A stretch of DNA of 64,000 nt from Cyclobacterium salsum (GCF_010119245.1 NZ_WNKG01000009.1:62001-126000); one strand, 5' to 3'; counted from the stretch's first letter, positions 18,180-27,150 are shown. A program made the numbers and translations. The notes: a model not told the origin generated them from the letters alone.

Positions 18180-19613
18180 ATGCAATCAATTAGTGTCGCC
18201 CATGGAGACGGTATTGGACCGGAAATCATGGAGGCCACCCTGCAAGTATTGCAGGCGGCAGGAGCAAAAGTAAAGTGGGAATCGGTAGAAATGGGCGAAA
18301 AGGAGTACCTGGCCGGAAACAGCAGCGGTATTGGCAAGGCAGCCTGGGAAAGTATCCGCAAAAACAAGGTGCTTCTTAAAGCTCCGATGACCACGCCACA
18401 GGGAGGCGGGTACAAAAGCCTGAATGTTACCCTTCGCAAAAGCCTGGGACTTTTTGCCAACGTCAGGCCCTGTAAAAGTTTTCATCCCTTCGTTCCTACC
18501 AAACACCCGGAGCTGGACTTGGTGGTAATTCGTGAAAACGAAGAGGATCTCTACGCGGGCATTGAGCATCAGCAAACAGACGAGGTGGTTCAATGCCTGA
18601 AACTCATTACCCGCCCCGGATGCGAACGCATTATCCGGTATGCCTTCGAATACGCCCGGCACTATCAGCGCAAGAAAGTAAGTTGCTTCACCAAGGACAA
18701 CATTATGAAACTGACCGACGGATTGTTTCACCGTCTGTTCAAAGAAATCGCCCTGGAATATCCGGACATCGAATCCGACAATTGGATCATCGATATCGGA
18801 GCTGCCCAGCTCGCCGATACACCGGAAATGTTTGACGTACTGGTCATGCCCAACCTGTATGGCGATGTGGTATCCGACATCACCGCTCAATTATCGGGTT
18901 CCGTCGGTCTGGCAGGATCGGCTAATATCGGGGAAAAATGCGCCCTGTTTGAGGCCATACACGGTTCGGCTCCCCCACTGGCGGGCAAGAATCTGGCAAA
19001 TCCCTCCGGACTATTGCGCGGTGCGATTCTCATGCTCAATCACATCGGACAGTCGGAAGTAGCCGAAACCATCAAAAATGCCTGGTCCTGTACCCTGGAG
19101 GAAGGTATACACACAGAGGAAATCTTCCGTCCCGGGCTAAGTAAACAAAAAGTCGGCACCCGCGACTTTGGTAGGGCGGTGATCGAAAGATTGGGGAAAT
19201 CGCCCAAACAACTCAAGCCGGTTTCCTATGCCAAAGAGGTAAGGATCCAACTTCCTCCTTACCAACGAATGGCCGCGGGCAAAAAAACACTACAGGGGGT
19301 AGACCTCTTTATTGATTGGAAGGGCAGCGATCCCGACGAACTGGCGGCTAAAATACAGGAGCTACATCCCGCCTACCAACTCACGATGATCACCAACCGG
19401 GGTGTAAAGGTATGGCCTGAGGGTTTTGAAGAAACCTTTTGCACAGATCATTGGAGATGCCGTTTTGAACTGATAGCAGCTACCGCCAAATCCGCGATTG
19501 GAATAGCCGAGCTACTAATCCATGCCATCCAAAAAGACGTGGAAGTAATCAAAACCGAAAACCTCTATGCCTTCGACGGGCAAAAGGCCTATTCCCTGGG
19601 ACAAGGTCAATAG
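18180..19613 (+). CDS. icd: Isocitrate dehydrogenase (long, Thermus-like type)
   Basis: A 477-residue decarboxylating isocitrate dehydrogenase. The N-terminal SVAHGDGIGPEIMEATLQVL and the substrate-binding SLNVTLRKSLGLFANVRPCK are diagnostic, with NEEDLYAGIEH following. The ~140-residue C-terminal extension beyond the catalytic core matches the long Thermus-type enzymes. In the coenzyme loop the sequence is HGSAPPLAGKNLANP; NADP enzymes usually have Lys-Tyr and NAD enzymes Asp-Ile at the PL position, so cofactor preference is unclear. It lies downstream of kor with its own putative promoter and ends at a strong terminator, linking 2-oxoglutarate formation to KorAB. Confidence 0.93.
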   Translation: MQSISVAHGDGIGPEIMEATLQVLQAAGAKVKWESVEMGEKEYLAGNSSGIGKAAWESIRKNKVLLKAPMTTPQGGGYKSLNVTLRKSLGLFANVRPCKSFHPFVPTKHPELDLVVIRENEEDLYAGIEHQQTDEVVQCLKLITRPGCERIIRYAFEYARHYQRKKVSCFTKDNIMKLTDGLFHRLFKEIALEYPDIESDNWIIDIGAAQLADTPEMFDVLVMPNLYGDVVSDITAQLSGSVGLAGSANIGEKCALFEAIHGSAPPLAGKNLANPSGLLRGAILMLNHIGQSEVAETIKNAWSCTLEEGIHTEEIFRPGLSKQKVGTRDFGRAVIERLGKSPKQLKPVSYAKEVRIQLPPYQRMAAGKKTLQGVDLFIDWKGSDPDELAAKIQELHPAYQLTMITNRGVKVWPEGFEETFCTDHWRCRFELIAATAKSAIGIAELLIHAIQKDVEVIKTENLYAFDGQKAYSLGQGQ

Positions 19614-19622
19614 CATTTTTGA

Positions 19623-19653
19623 CGCCGTCACCGGATCGGTGACGGCGATTTTT
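19623..19653 (+). terminator. Rho-independent terminator after icd
   Basis: A perfect 11-bp GC-rich stem (CGCCGTCACCG / CGGTGACGGCG) with a 3-nt loop, followed by ATTTTTATTT. It starts 10 nt after the stop codon. Confidence 0.9.
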
Positions 19654-19818
19654 ATTTCAGCGTCGATAAATGGAGCGTATTTTCTCAGCGTTTTTCCAAA
19701 ACCATCGACAGGGACAACCGGTTGCTAATTGGGAATTATTTTTTCGGCAAGAATGCTTTTATCGACCGATGGGGACCGGGATGAAGCCGGTAATATTAAA
19801 ATCAAAAATCCCAATCAT

Positions 19819-21036
19819 TCAAATTTCCTTTCCGTTAAACGGATTAAACCGCCTGCTTCCCACCTGCATGCCTACTGCCCGGCAAACGGTTTTATCCCCG
19901 TATTTTCCATTGATTCGATCAAGCGCCTGATAAAGGGATATGCGCTCTTGGGTGTCCTCAAACAGGTTAATCTGGTAGTTTCCGTGAACCAGGCCGCTGA
20001 AGCGCAGGCCTATCAGGCGGATCAACAAACGCCGCTGGTACAATTGGTGAAAAAGGGCTTTGACCACCGGAAGCAGACTGTGGTCTGCTGCGGTATAGGG
20101 CACCTGACGCTGCACCGTATGCGTGTCAAAGTCTGAGTAGCGGATCTTGACAGCCACGGTAGAAGCGAGTTTTTGCTGCCGGCGTAATTTACCGGTAAGC
20201 TGCTCGGTCATGGCCGTCAGCGTGGCTTCCAGCACGCCTAAATCGATGGTATCGGTTTCGAAGGTATTTTCAGAGGAGATGGATTTGGCCTCCGAATAAG
20301 GCCTTATGATAGAGCGGTCGATGCCGTTTGCCTTTTCCCAGATGAGCAGCCCGTTTTTGCCAAACGCCGATTCCAATAGTTCGGCTGGCATGGCCTGTAG
20401 CGTATGGATTTTTTTTACGCCCATATTGTACAGGCTATGTGAAGTCTGCCGCCCAATCATCGGAATCTTACGCACTGAAAGGGGAGCCAGAAAGGGCTTT
20501 TCCTCGCCGTGGAGTACCTGTTTTTCGTTGTTGGGCTTGGCCTCTCCCGTAGCCACTTTGGATACGGTTTTATTGGCTGAAAGCCCGAGCGAAATGGGCA
20601 GACCACTTTCTTGAATGATTCTTTGTCGTAATTCGCTGGCCATTCTAAAGCAACCAAAATACCGGTCCATGCCGGTATAGTCCACATAAAACTCGTCGAT
20701 AGACGCCTTTTCAAAAAGCGGTACGCTTTCACGTATGATGTGAGTGATTTCATGTGACTTTTGACTGTACCGGGCAAAATCACCCCGAACCAGTAATGCC
20801 TCCGGACATAGTTGCCGGGCGGTACGCATGGGCATGGCCGAGTGGATCCCAAACCTCCTGGCTTCATAGCTGCAGGAAGCCACCACACCCCTGTCTCCCG
20901 AACCACCGATCAAAATAGGTTTTCCTTCTAAGCGATTGTCATACAACCGCTCTACTGATACAAAAAAACTGTCCAGGTCCAGGTGCACAATATTCCGCTT
21001 ATTTCCCGTATCCTCTTCCCCTTTCTTTACCAGCAT
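19819..21036 (-). CDS. dinB: Y-family DNA polymerase IV (DinB-like)
   Basis: A translesion polymerase of 405 residues. The palm motif VHLDLDSFFVSVE lies near the N-terminus and the second catalytic motif is SIDEFYVDYTG. The helix-hairpin-helix region (KIPMIGRQTSHSLYNMGVKKI) and little-finger domain follow. I chose the ATG just before LVKKGEEDTGNKRNIVHLDL; a longer open frame continues upstream across the divergent repressor gene but has no homology and would overlap it. It is divergent from a LexA-like gene with palindromic sites between, so DNA-damage control is likely. Confidence 0.92.
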   Translation of the reverse strand: MLVKKGEEDTGNKRNIVHLDLDSFFVSVERLYDNRLEGKPILIGGSGDRGVVASCSYEARRFGIHSAMPMRTARQLCPEALLVRGDFARYSQKSHEITHIIRESVPLFEKASIDEFYVDYTGMDRYFGCFRMASELRQRIIQESGLPISLGLSANKTVSKVATGEAKPNNEKQVLHGEEKPFLAPLSVRKIPMIGRQTSHSLYNMGVKKIHTLQAMPAELLESAFGKNGLLIWEKANGIDRSIIRPYSEAKSISSENTFETDTIDLGVLEATLTAMTEQLTGKLRRQQKLASTVAVKIRYSDFDTHTVQRQVPYTAADHSLLPVVKALFHQLYQRRLLIRLIGLRFSGLVHGNYQINLFEDTQERISLYQALDRINGKYGDKTVCRAVGMQVGSRRFNPFNGKEI

Positions 21037-21041
21037 TGAAA

Positions 21042-21097
21042 TGTTAATATTATTGACAATTTTATGTTTATAATTTAAACATAATGTTTTATATTTG
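21042..21097. promoter_or_regulatory. Shared operator/promoter region of the dinB / LexA-like pair
   Basis: Two inverted repeats lie in the 88-nt divergent spacer. TGTTAATATTATTGACA (21042-21058) has near-perfect 8-nt arms. TTATGTTTA-TAATT-TAAACATAA (21062-21084) has perfect 9-nt arms. Directly after the second lies TATATTTG (21090-21097), an exact TAnnTTTG -7 box for the repressor gene, so a protein bound at the second palindrome would cover its -33 region. The first palindrome abuts the dinB start. Binding is inferred. Confidence 0.6.
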
Positions 21098-21124
21098 TTC
21101 ATCCCTGGCTTAAAAAATTTACCC

Positions 21125-21820
21125 ATGTACCTGCATGTGAATATCAAATTCCTGCGCAAAAGAAAAGGGCTGACCCAATCCATCATGGCCGAAGGCTTGG
21201 GTATTAGCCGTTCGAAGCTGGCAGGGTATGAGCTGAACGTGAGCCCGCCGCTGGATACGCTGGTTCGCATTTGTGAATACCTGGAAGTATCCGTGGATCT
21301 GATGCTGAAAGAAAACCTCGAAAAATATACGGCCCACCGCCTCATGGAAGTGTTGGAAACAAGCCGTTACCTGAAAGGCCGGGAATTACGGATTTTAGCG
21401 ACCACGGTGGATGCCAGCGGAAGGGAGCTGATAGAGGTGGTTTCCCAGAAAGCGAAGGCTAGCTATTTGGCCGGTTTTTCGGATCCGGATTTTATTGGGG
21501 AGCTGCCCAGGTTTCAACTCCCTTTCTTGCCCCAGGATAAAAAATACCGGGTATTTCAGGTAGATGGAGACTCCATGGAGCCTATTCCTGACGGATCCTG
21601 GATTGTTTGTGAGTACATGGATGACTGGACCGAGATCCGGGATGGAGAGAAATACGTAGTGGTCACGGCCCAGGACGGCGTTACCTTCAAACTGGCTTAT
21701 AACCTATTAAGAGAAAAAAGGCAACTCCTACTCTGTTCTAGTAACCCTCTTTACAAACCTTTCGAGGTCGCCGCCGATGCCGTGCGGGAAGTATGGAAGT
21801 ACCGCATGATGATGGTATGA
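21125..21820 (+). CDS. XRE-HTH repressor with LexA-like S24 self-cleaving peptidase domain
   Basis: 231 residues. An N-terminal helix-turn-helix of the Cro/CI type (FLRKRKGLTQSIMAEGLG, then ISRSKLAGYELNVSPPLDTL) is joined to a C-terminal S24 domain. The nucleophile is Ser150 in VDGDSMEPIPDGS and the general-base Lys189 in VTFKLAY. An Ala116-Gly117 pair lies 33 residues before the Ser, matching the LexA spacing (Gly85 to Ser119), so RecA-stimulated autocleavage is plausible. The ATG at 21125 is preferred over an alternative initiator 30 nt upstream because the latter sits on the -7 box. It is probably the SOS-type regulator of dinB and itself. Confidence 0.87.
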   Translation: MYLHVNIKFLRKRKGLTQSIMAEGLGISRSKLAGYELNVSPPLDTLVRICEYLEVSVDLMLKENLEKYTAHRLMEVLETSRYLKGRELRILATTVDASGRELIEVVSQKAKASYLAGFSDPDFIGELPRFQLPFLPQDKKYRVFQVDGDSMEPIPDGSWIVCEYMDDWTEIRDGEKYVVVTAQDGVTFKLAYNLLREKRQLLLCSSNPLYKPFEVAADAVREVWKYRMMMV

Positions 21821-22089
21821 TGTCCGATTAGTTGGTATAAATTGAAATTAAACCTACCTTTACGTCATCGAAAACCCATCGATGATTAATTTCCGGCAAC
21901 ATTTTCTGCCGAAACCTGTTAAAAATGCTCATCCCTAATCCCGGTGTCATATCGTATATGCATCGATAGACGCATGTATTTTTAATCTAAACAGGGCAGG
22001 GCAACGATTATCTCATTGGAAAGTACAGCAGCAGGTCGCTGCCTCAGTTAGGGTTAAACCTTGTTTTTGGTTTTAAAGTTGTAGAGGAT

Positions 22090-22575
22090 ATGAAAGAAAC
22101 AGTGGTAATGGCATCTCCCTTAGGTAATATCCGTCTCATTGCCGAGGAGGGTTTTCTCTTGTCCTCTCATTTCACGGAAGACGAGGTGTCTGAAAAAGCC
22201 GATTCCCCCTTTTTTCTAGACATCATGGCCCAACTGGAAGCTTATTTCAAGGGGAAACTTACCGTTTTTGATATCCCTGTGGGAATCGGTGGAACCGCAT
22301 TCCAGAAATTAGTCTGGATGGAAGTAAACAAAGTACCCTTTGGACACACCGTTTCATACCATGACATTGCTAAATCACTGGCCAAGCCCACGGCTGTTCG
22401 CGCGGTAGGAGCGGCCATCGGTGTCAACCCGCTTCTGGTTATTATCCCCTGCCATCGGATTATTGCCAGTACCGGGGAGCTTACCGGCTATGCCGGAGGC
22501 TTGTGGCGAAAATTGAAATTGCTGCAACTGGAGTCCAAAGACAAGCCCGGCAATCAATTTGATCTGGGTTTTTAG
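22090..22575 (+). CDS. ogt: Methylated-DNA--protein-cysteine methyltransferase
   Basis: A 161-residue suicide repair protein that removes alkyl groups from O6-alkylguanine. The acceptor Cys121 is in the invariant PCHRII motif, and the DNA-binding HTH with the Arg finger is in SLAKPTAVRAVGAAIGVNP. The N-terminal domain is short, as in Ogt rather than Ada. It follows the LexA-like gene in the same direction after a 269-nt spacer without a recognised promoter, forming a loose DNA-repair neighbourhood with dinB. Confidence 0.95.
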   Translation: MKETVVMASPLGNIRLIAEEGFLLSSHFTEDEVSEKADSPFFLDIMAQLEAYFKGKLTVFDIPVGIGGTAFQKLVWMEVNKVPFGHTVSYHDIAKSLAKPTAVRAVGAAIGVNPLLVIIPCHRIIASTGELTGYAGGLWRKLKLLQLESKDKPGNQFDLGF

Positions 22576-22628
22576 ATTTCTGCCGGGCAGTTACTTTATT
22601 TTGCTATCCAACTTCCTTACTTTTGATC

Positions 22629-23090
22629 ATGGAAACGGTCAAAATTCTCCCTTTTAGCGATGCTTTAGCACCCTATTTTCTATCCATCAACCGGGAGTGG
22701 ATCGAACATTATTTTTGCATGGAGCCATTTGATGTGGCGCAGCTGCAATCTCCTCGCGAAACCCTGATCGACCAGGGTGGAGCGGTGCTCTTTGCGCAGT
22801 GGCAGGGTGAAATCGTAGGCACGGTCGGCCTTAAAAAGACCGGTGACCGGCAGTACGAACTGATCAAAATGGGGGTACTTCCCAAAGCCCGCGGCCAAAA
22901 GGTCGGACTGCTGCTGGGACAAGCTGCTCTGGACTGGGCTAAAGAAAAAGGAGCTCAAAAAGTGTTGCTATACAGCAATTCCATCCTTGTACCGGCCATT
23001 TCCTTGTACCGAAAGTTAGGTTTTGGGAACATACCCATGGAACCGGGCACCTATCAGCGCTGTGATGTGAAAATGGAGTACTTGTTTTAA
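22629..23090 (+). CDS. GNAT family N-acetyltransferase
   Basis: About 153 residues with the GNAT acetyl-CoA site: the beta-4 strand LIKMGVLPKARGQKVGLLLG contains the V-x-P-x-x-R/Q-G-x-G/K-like pyrophosphate loop, followed by ALDWAKEKGAQKVLLYSNS and LYRKLGFG. The substrate is unknown. I take the ATG at 22629; a TTG two codons upstream is the alternative. It lies 53 nt after ogt and may be co-transcribed with it. Confidence 0.88.
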   Translation: METVKILPFSDALAPYFLSINREWIEHYFCMEPFDVAQLQSPRETLIDQGGAVLFAQWQGEIVGTVGLKKTGDRQYELIKMGVLPKARGQKVGLLLGQAALDWAKEKGAQKVLLYSNSILVPAISLYRKLGFGNIPMEPGTYQRCDVKMEYLF

Positions 23091-23365
23091 CGTATGAATG
23101 CCAGCCAGATTTCAATTTTTAGGTAGGTTTAACCGACCACCAGTAGCAATCCGATTCGGATCAGCTATCCTGCAAACAGCTATTGCGAAACGCACAAAAA
23201 CAGTCTCCTATAAACTTTCTGCTGTTTAACGTGTTAACGTCACATGGATAATCAAATTGATGACATTGATTCTTATCAATGTTTCAGTGAATGGTCTGAA
23301 CGTTCGTAGCACCGCAGGCCATTTTTTTCAGTAATCGGCAACTCTGTTAAGCAATAATAAAATTC

Positions 23366-23536
23366 ATGAAGAAGTTTAAAAAATCTGAAATAGTACTGAT
23401 GGTATTGGTGGTGATTCTGATCGGCGTATCGGAATACTACTTCCTCATTGTCGGAGAACCCCTCAAAGCCATTTTCATAGGGTTGTGGTGCCCGACCATA
23501 TTGGGTTTTTTGATACTATTTAATATGAAAAGATAA
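23366..23536 (+). CDS. Small membrane protein (56 aa)
   Basis: A short gene beginning MKKFKKSEIVLMVLVVILIG and ending LGFLILFNMKR. It has two hydrophobic helices (about 9-30 and 36-52) bounded by Lys/Arg, as expected for a small inner-membrane protein. The stop is one nt before the ATG of the next small membrane gene, which strongly suggests the pair is translated together. No recognised family. Confidence 0.65.
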   Translation: MKKFKKSEIVLMVLVVILIGVSEYYFLIVGEPLKAIFIGLWCPTILGFLILFNMKR

Positions 23537-23537
23537 A

Positions 23538-23879
23538 ATGGAAAACGCAGACGTAATCATATTGACAATCGTAGTGGTGATCTCCTTTGTGGTTTTTATA
23601 GTCACCTCTGTTCGGGAATTCAGTCGCATGGAGGAAGAACCCTATGAATATGAACCGGCCTCTGGTCCTACCCGAGCGGCCTTGTTCAATGCGCTCAGTT
23701 CATTGCTTGAGGAAGCAGACTACCCGACAAAAAAAAATAAAAAACGAAAGGGTCCCATTAAGCGCAGCATCTCCGATATGGAAACCGATGGGGTACATTT
23801 CGATGAAAATAAAAAAAAGCCTCAAAAAGAGCGAAAATCAAAAAAAAGAGCTGAAGATAAGGATCAGAATAAGAAGTAA
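23538..23879 (+). CDS. Small membrane-anchored protein with a highly charged tail (113 aa)
   Basis: One N-terminal membrane helix (IILTIVVVISFVVFIVTSV, about 7-25), an acidic patch (MEEEPYEYEP), then a Lys/Arg-rich C-terminus (KKNKKRKGPIKRS and the final 35 residues, mostly K/E/D). The basic tail is probably cytosolic and could touch nucleic acid or phospholipid. It is coupled to the preceding 56-residue membrane protein. No family recognised; function unknown. Confidence 0.65.
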   Translation: MENADVIILTIVVVISFVVFIVTSVREFSRMEEEPYEYEPASGPTRAALFNALSSLLEEADYPTKKNKKRKGPIKRSISDMETDGVHFDENKKKPQKERKSKKRAEDKDQNKK

Positions 23880-24114
23880 TTTCCTCCCCGTTTTCAATAT
23901 CCAATAAATGGATAATCCCTACCCTTCAATTTCCTTACCTCCCTTAAATGGGTCTCCATTTCCGATATAGCATTTTCCGATTTCCATTTGGAACCGGGTT
24001 GAAGGTGCAGGTATTGCACCGAACACCAAAAATTCACCGTACTGGCTCATTAAATTTGTCTTCCCATTTGTTTGCAACGATAGCGATATCTTACTAGTTT
24101 TGCATCTCCAATTT

Positions 24115-24196
24115 GCGCACGTGGTGAAACTGGTAGACACGCCATCTTGAGGGGGTGGTGCCTTCGGGTGTGGAAGTTCGAATCTTCTCGTGCGCA
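24115..24196 (+). tRNA. tRNA-Leu (anticodon GAG)
   Basis: A class II tRNA. The acceptor stem GCGCACG / CGTGCGC is perfect, with discriminator A. The D arm contains TGGTAGAC, the anticodon stem CCATC/GGTGG encloses loop TTGAGGG with anticodon GAG, and there is a long variable arm (TGCCTTCGGGTGT) and the T loop GTTCGAATC. The discriminator is followed by CCC, so the 3' CCA must be added post-transcriptionally. Confidence 0.95.
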
Positions 24197-24261
24197 CCCT
24201 ACCTTTCCTTTTTCAGGAAAGGTTTTTTTTTGAACAGAAAATTTACGATTTTAACCAGCTC

Positions 24262-25155
24262 ATGACTTCCCCTAAATCGTTTTACCTAAAAAAAGGGTCC
24301 GTAGAAGCCCGGTTTTCCAGCTTAGGTGCCGAGTGTACCTCACTCTGCTTTCAAGGGCTTGAATACCTTTGGCAAGCTAATCCCTCCATTTGGGGCAGGC
24401 ATTCCCCGGTACTTTTTCCTATCGTGGGGCGACTTCAGGACGATCGGTATACCTTTCGTGGCAAGTCCTATTCGCTAACGCAGCATGGTTTTGCCAGGGA
24501 CCGGGTGTTTTCGCTGCTGGACCAATCTCAGGATAGCCTGCTATTATCCCTAAAATCGGATGCAACCAGCCTGCAAGTCTATCCCTTTGCTTTCGAACTA
24601 CAAATCAGGTACACCCTCAGCGATACTGGTATGCGGGTAGATTACCGGGTCATTAATCCCTCCGCTGATGAGGCACTTTGGTACAGCATTGGGGCTCACC
24701 CAGGATTTGCTTGTCCGCTCGAACCCCAAAAAGAATCCCTTGAAGACTACCAACTGGATTTTGGGCAACAAGACCTTTCTTCCCTATCCCTGTATGTCCT
24801 CGAAAAGGGATTGATCGGTTCCGAGAGAAAAACACTCCCACTCCAAAATGGAAAACTGAATCTAGATTGGGGATGGTTTCAAAACGATGCCTTAATTGCA
24901 GACGTGGGTCCGGTGACTTCCGTTTCCATACGCAGCCGAAAAACAGGAAAAGGATATGCGATGGAATTTGAGGAGTTTCGCTGGCTCGGTCTTTGGACCA
25001 AACAGCAGGATGCGGGGTTTGTCTGTATAGAACCCTGGAACGGAATTGCAGATACCCTCACGCACAATGGTAATTTTCAGGAAAAAGTGGGCATTCAATC
25101 CCTTCCTCCAAAAGGGGTAGATAACGTGGGCTTTGAGTTGACTTTATTCCACTAA
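24262..25155 (+). CDS. Aldose 1-epimerase family protein (LacX-like)
   Basis: About 297 residues of the galactose-mutarotase-like fold. Conserved pieces are HSPVLFPIVGRL, TQHGFARD (catalytic His region) and SIGAHPGFACPL (second His), with EPWNGIADT near the C-terminus holding the acidic partner. These proteins interconvert sugar anomers. I start at the ATG before TSPKSFYLKKG; an upstream in-frame start would lie inside the tRNA gene. Lies 65 nt after tRNA-Leu. Confidence 0.87.
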   Translation: MTSPKSFYLKKGSVEARFSSLGAECTSLCFQGLEYLWQANPSIWGRHSPVLFPIVGRLQDDRYTFRGKSYSLTQHGFARDRVFSLLDQSQDSLLLSLKSDATSLQVYPFAFELQIRYTLSDTGMRVDYRVINPSADEALWYSIGAHPGFACPLEPQKESLEDYQLDFGQQDLSSLSLYVLEKGLIGSERKTLPLQNGKLNLDWGWFQNDALIADVGPVTSVSIRSRKTGKGYAMEFEEFRWLGLWTKQQDAGFVCIEPWNGIADTLTHNGNFQEKVGIQSLPPKGVDNVGFELTLFH

Positions 25156-25224
25156 AAATACTGCGGTGTAAAATCCTTTTTTGCATTGCTGCCATTTACC
25201 ACATAGATTTCTTAATTTTGCAGC

Positions 25225-27150
25225 ATGTTATCCATCAATAATCTATCCTATTACATTGGGGGTCGCCCCCTGTATGAAAATGCTTCCTTACATATCAAGC
25301 CGAAAGACAAAATTGGACTGGTAGGCTTAAACGGAACTGGTAAATCCACCCTGCTCAAAATCATCGATGGGGATTTGCAGCCAAGCAGCGGTGAAATACA
25401 AAAGGCGAAAGACTGCAGTGTTGGTTTTTTGAACCAGGACTTGCTTTCATTCCAGTCGGATGACAGCATCCTGGATGTGGCCCTGGAAGCTTTTAAGGAA
25501 ACCCTTTCCTTGCAAGAGGAAATCGACAGGGTATTGAAACAGATGGAAACGGACTATTCGGATCAGATCCTACAAAAGCTGGCGCATTTGCAAGAACGGT
25601 TTGAGGCCAATGAAGGTTATACCATCAAAGCCAAGGCAGAAGAAGTACTGGAAGGTATTGGTTTTCAAACAGCAGACCTGAGCCGGCCGCTCAAAACTTT
25701 TTCCGGGGGATGGAGAATGCGAGTCATGTTGTCCAAGCTTCTATTGGAAAAGCCAGCACTGCTAATGCTGGATGAGCCTACCAACCACCTGGATTTACCT
25801 TCCATTCAATGGGTAGAAAATTACCTGAAGGCATATGAGGGAGCTGTAATGGTGGTGTCCCACGATCAGACCTTTCTAAACAACTGTACCGAAACTACCG
25901 TGGAGGTATCACAGGGAAATCTGACCAGCTACGCCGGTAATTACGCTTTTTACAAAAAGGAAAAGGTGGCACGGGAGGAAATTCAGCAAAATGCCTACGA
26001 GAACCAACAGCAGATGATCAAACAAACGGAACGCTTTATTGAGCGATTCCGTGCCAAGGCTACCAAGTCCAACCAGGTTCAGTCACGGGTCAAGGCCCTG
26101 GACCGGCTAGACCGGGTTTCGGAGGTGGTCCGGGATGAGGTGTCCGTCAATTTTAAATTCAAGTTCTCCCAAAAATCAGGCAGGGATGTGGTCGTGTTGG
26201 ATGGGGTTTCCAAGTCTTTCGGAGCGCTACAAATCCTGGATAATACCCATGCACGTATCGAGCGGGGAGATAAAATTGCCCTGATCGGTGCGAACGGAAA
26301 GGGTAAATCCACCGTATTACGGATCATTGATGGTTCCGAACCCATAGAAGGGCGCAGAGAGGAAGGGTACAATGTGATCAAATCCTTTTTTGCCCAGCAT
26401 CAGTTGGAAGCCCTTGGAATCAATAATGAAATTCTTCAGGAGTTGGCTCAGGCAGGTAGTAAAAAAACAGAAACGGAACTCCGAAATGTATTGGGTTGCT
26501 TTTTGTTTACCAATGACGATGTTTTCAAAAAAATCAAGGTACTCTCAGGAGGAGAAAAATCCCGTGTGGCCCTGGCCAAGACCTTGATCTCTGAGGCTAA
26601 TTTTTTACTTCTGGATGAGCCTACCAATCACCTGGATATTCAATCGGTCAACATTCTAACCCAGGCCCTGCAGCAATATGAAGGGACCTTTGTCACCGTA
26701 TCCCACGACCGGCTTTTTATTAAAGAAGTAGCAAATAAGATCTGGTATATCGAAGATCATAAAATCAAGGAGTACCCGGGCACCTATGATGAGTACGTCT
26801 ACTGGCGTTCCCTGCAGGCTCCTAAAGAAGAAAAGGCTACTACTGCCCCCGTTTCGAAAAAAGAAAGCCAGCCTACCAATGGTAAATCCAACACCGACCG
26901 GCAAGATGCCGGGCAGAAAAAGCGTATCCGGGAAAAAGCCATCGCTCTGGAAAAACTGGAAGAAGATATTACGGTCTTGGAAAATAAAAAATCAGCCCTG
27001 GAAAATGAAATGGCTGCTCCTGCCGCTTATGAAAATGAAGAACGAATGCAGGAACTACAGGCAGAATACGCCGTGCTCCTGAATCAGGAAGCCCGCCTGA
27101 ATAAAAAATGGGAGGATCTGGCAGAACAAATCGAAAACCCAACGGATTGA
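25225..27150 (+). CDS. ABC-F family ATP-binding protein
   Basis: 641 residues with two ABC domains and no membrane segments. Walker A motifs are GLNGTGKST (about 34-42) and GANGKGKST; signature motifs are FSGGWRMRVML and LSGGEKSRVALA; both Walker B sequences read LLxLDEPTNHLD. The linker between domains carries the ABC-F-typical ENQQQMIKQTERFIERFRAK helix. The C-terminus (about 560-640) is a coiled coil. ABC-F proteins act on the ribosome, in elongation control or antibiotic protection. A TAATTTTG sequence lies only 4 nt before the ATG, too close to be its promoter. Confidence 0.93.
   Translation: MLSINNLSYYIGGRPLYENASLHIKPKDKIGLVGLNGTGKSTLLKIIDGDLQPSSGEIQKAKDCSVGFLNQDLLSFQSDDSILDVALEAFKETLSLQEEIDRVLKQMETDYSDQILQKLAHLQERFEANEGYTIKAKAEEVLEGIGFQTADLSRPLKTFSGGWRMRVMLSKLLLEKPALLMLDEPTNHLDLPSIQWVENYLKAYEGAVMVVSHDQTFLNNCTETTVEVSQGNLTSYAGNYAFYKKEKVAREEIQQNAYENQQQMIKQTERFIERFRAKATKSNQVQSRVKALDRLDRVSEVVRDEVSVNFKFKFSQKSGRDVVVLDGVSKSFGALQILDNTHARIERGDKIALIGANGKGKSTVLRIIDGSEPIEGRREEGYNVIKSFFAQHQLEALGINNEILQELAQAGSKKTETELRNVLGCFLFTNDDVFKKIKVLSGGEKSRVALAKTLISEANFLLLDEPTNHLDIQSVNILTQALQQYEGTFVTVSHDRLFIKEVANKIWYIEDHKIKEYPGTYDEYVYWRSLQAPKEEKATTAPVSKKESQPTNGKSNTDRQDAGQKKRIREKAIALEKLEEDITVLENKKSALENEMAAPAAYENEERMQELQAEYAVLLNQEARLNKKWEDLAEQIENPTD

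Noticed and set aside
21037-21345. An upstream extension of dinB by about 103 codons
   Set aside because: It runs over the divergent LexA-like start and both palindromes, and its translation has no polymerase homology; the ATG at 21036 directly precedes the conserved palm domain.
24190-24261. A longer start for the aldose epimerase
   Set aside because: It would begin inside the tRNA-Leu 3' end.
25213-25220. TAATTTTG as the ABC-F promoter
   Set aside because: It ends only 4 nt before the ATG, so transcription would begin inside the gene.
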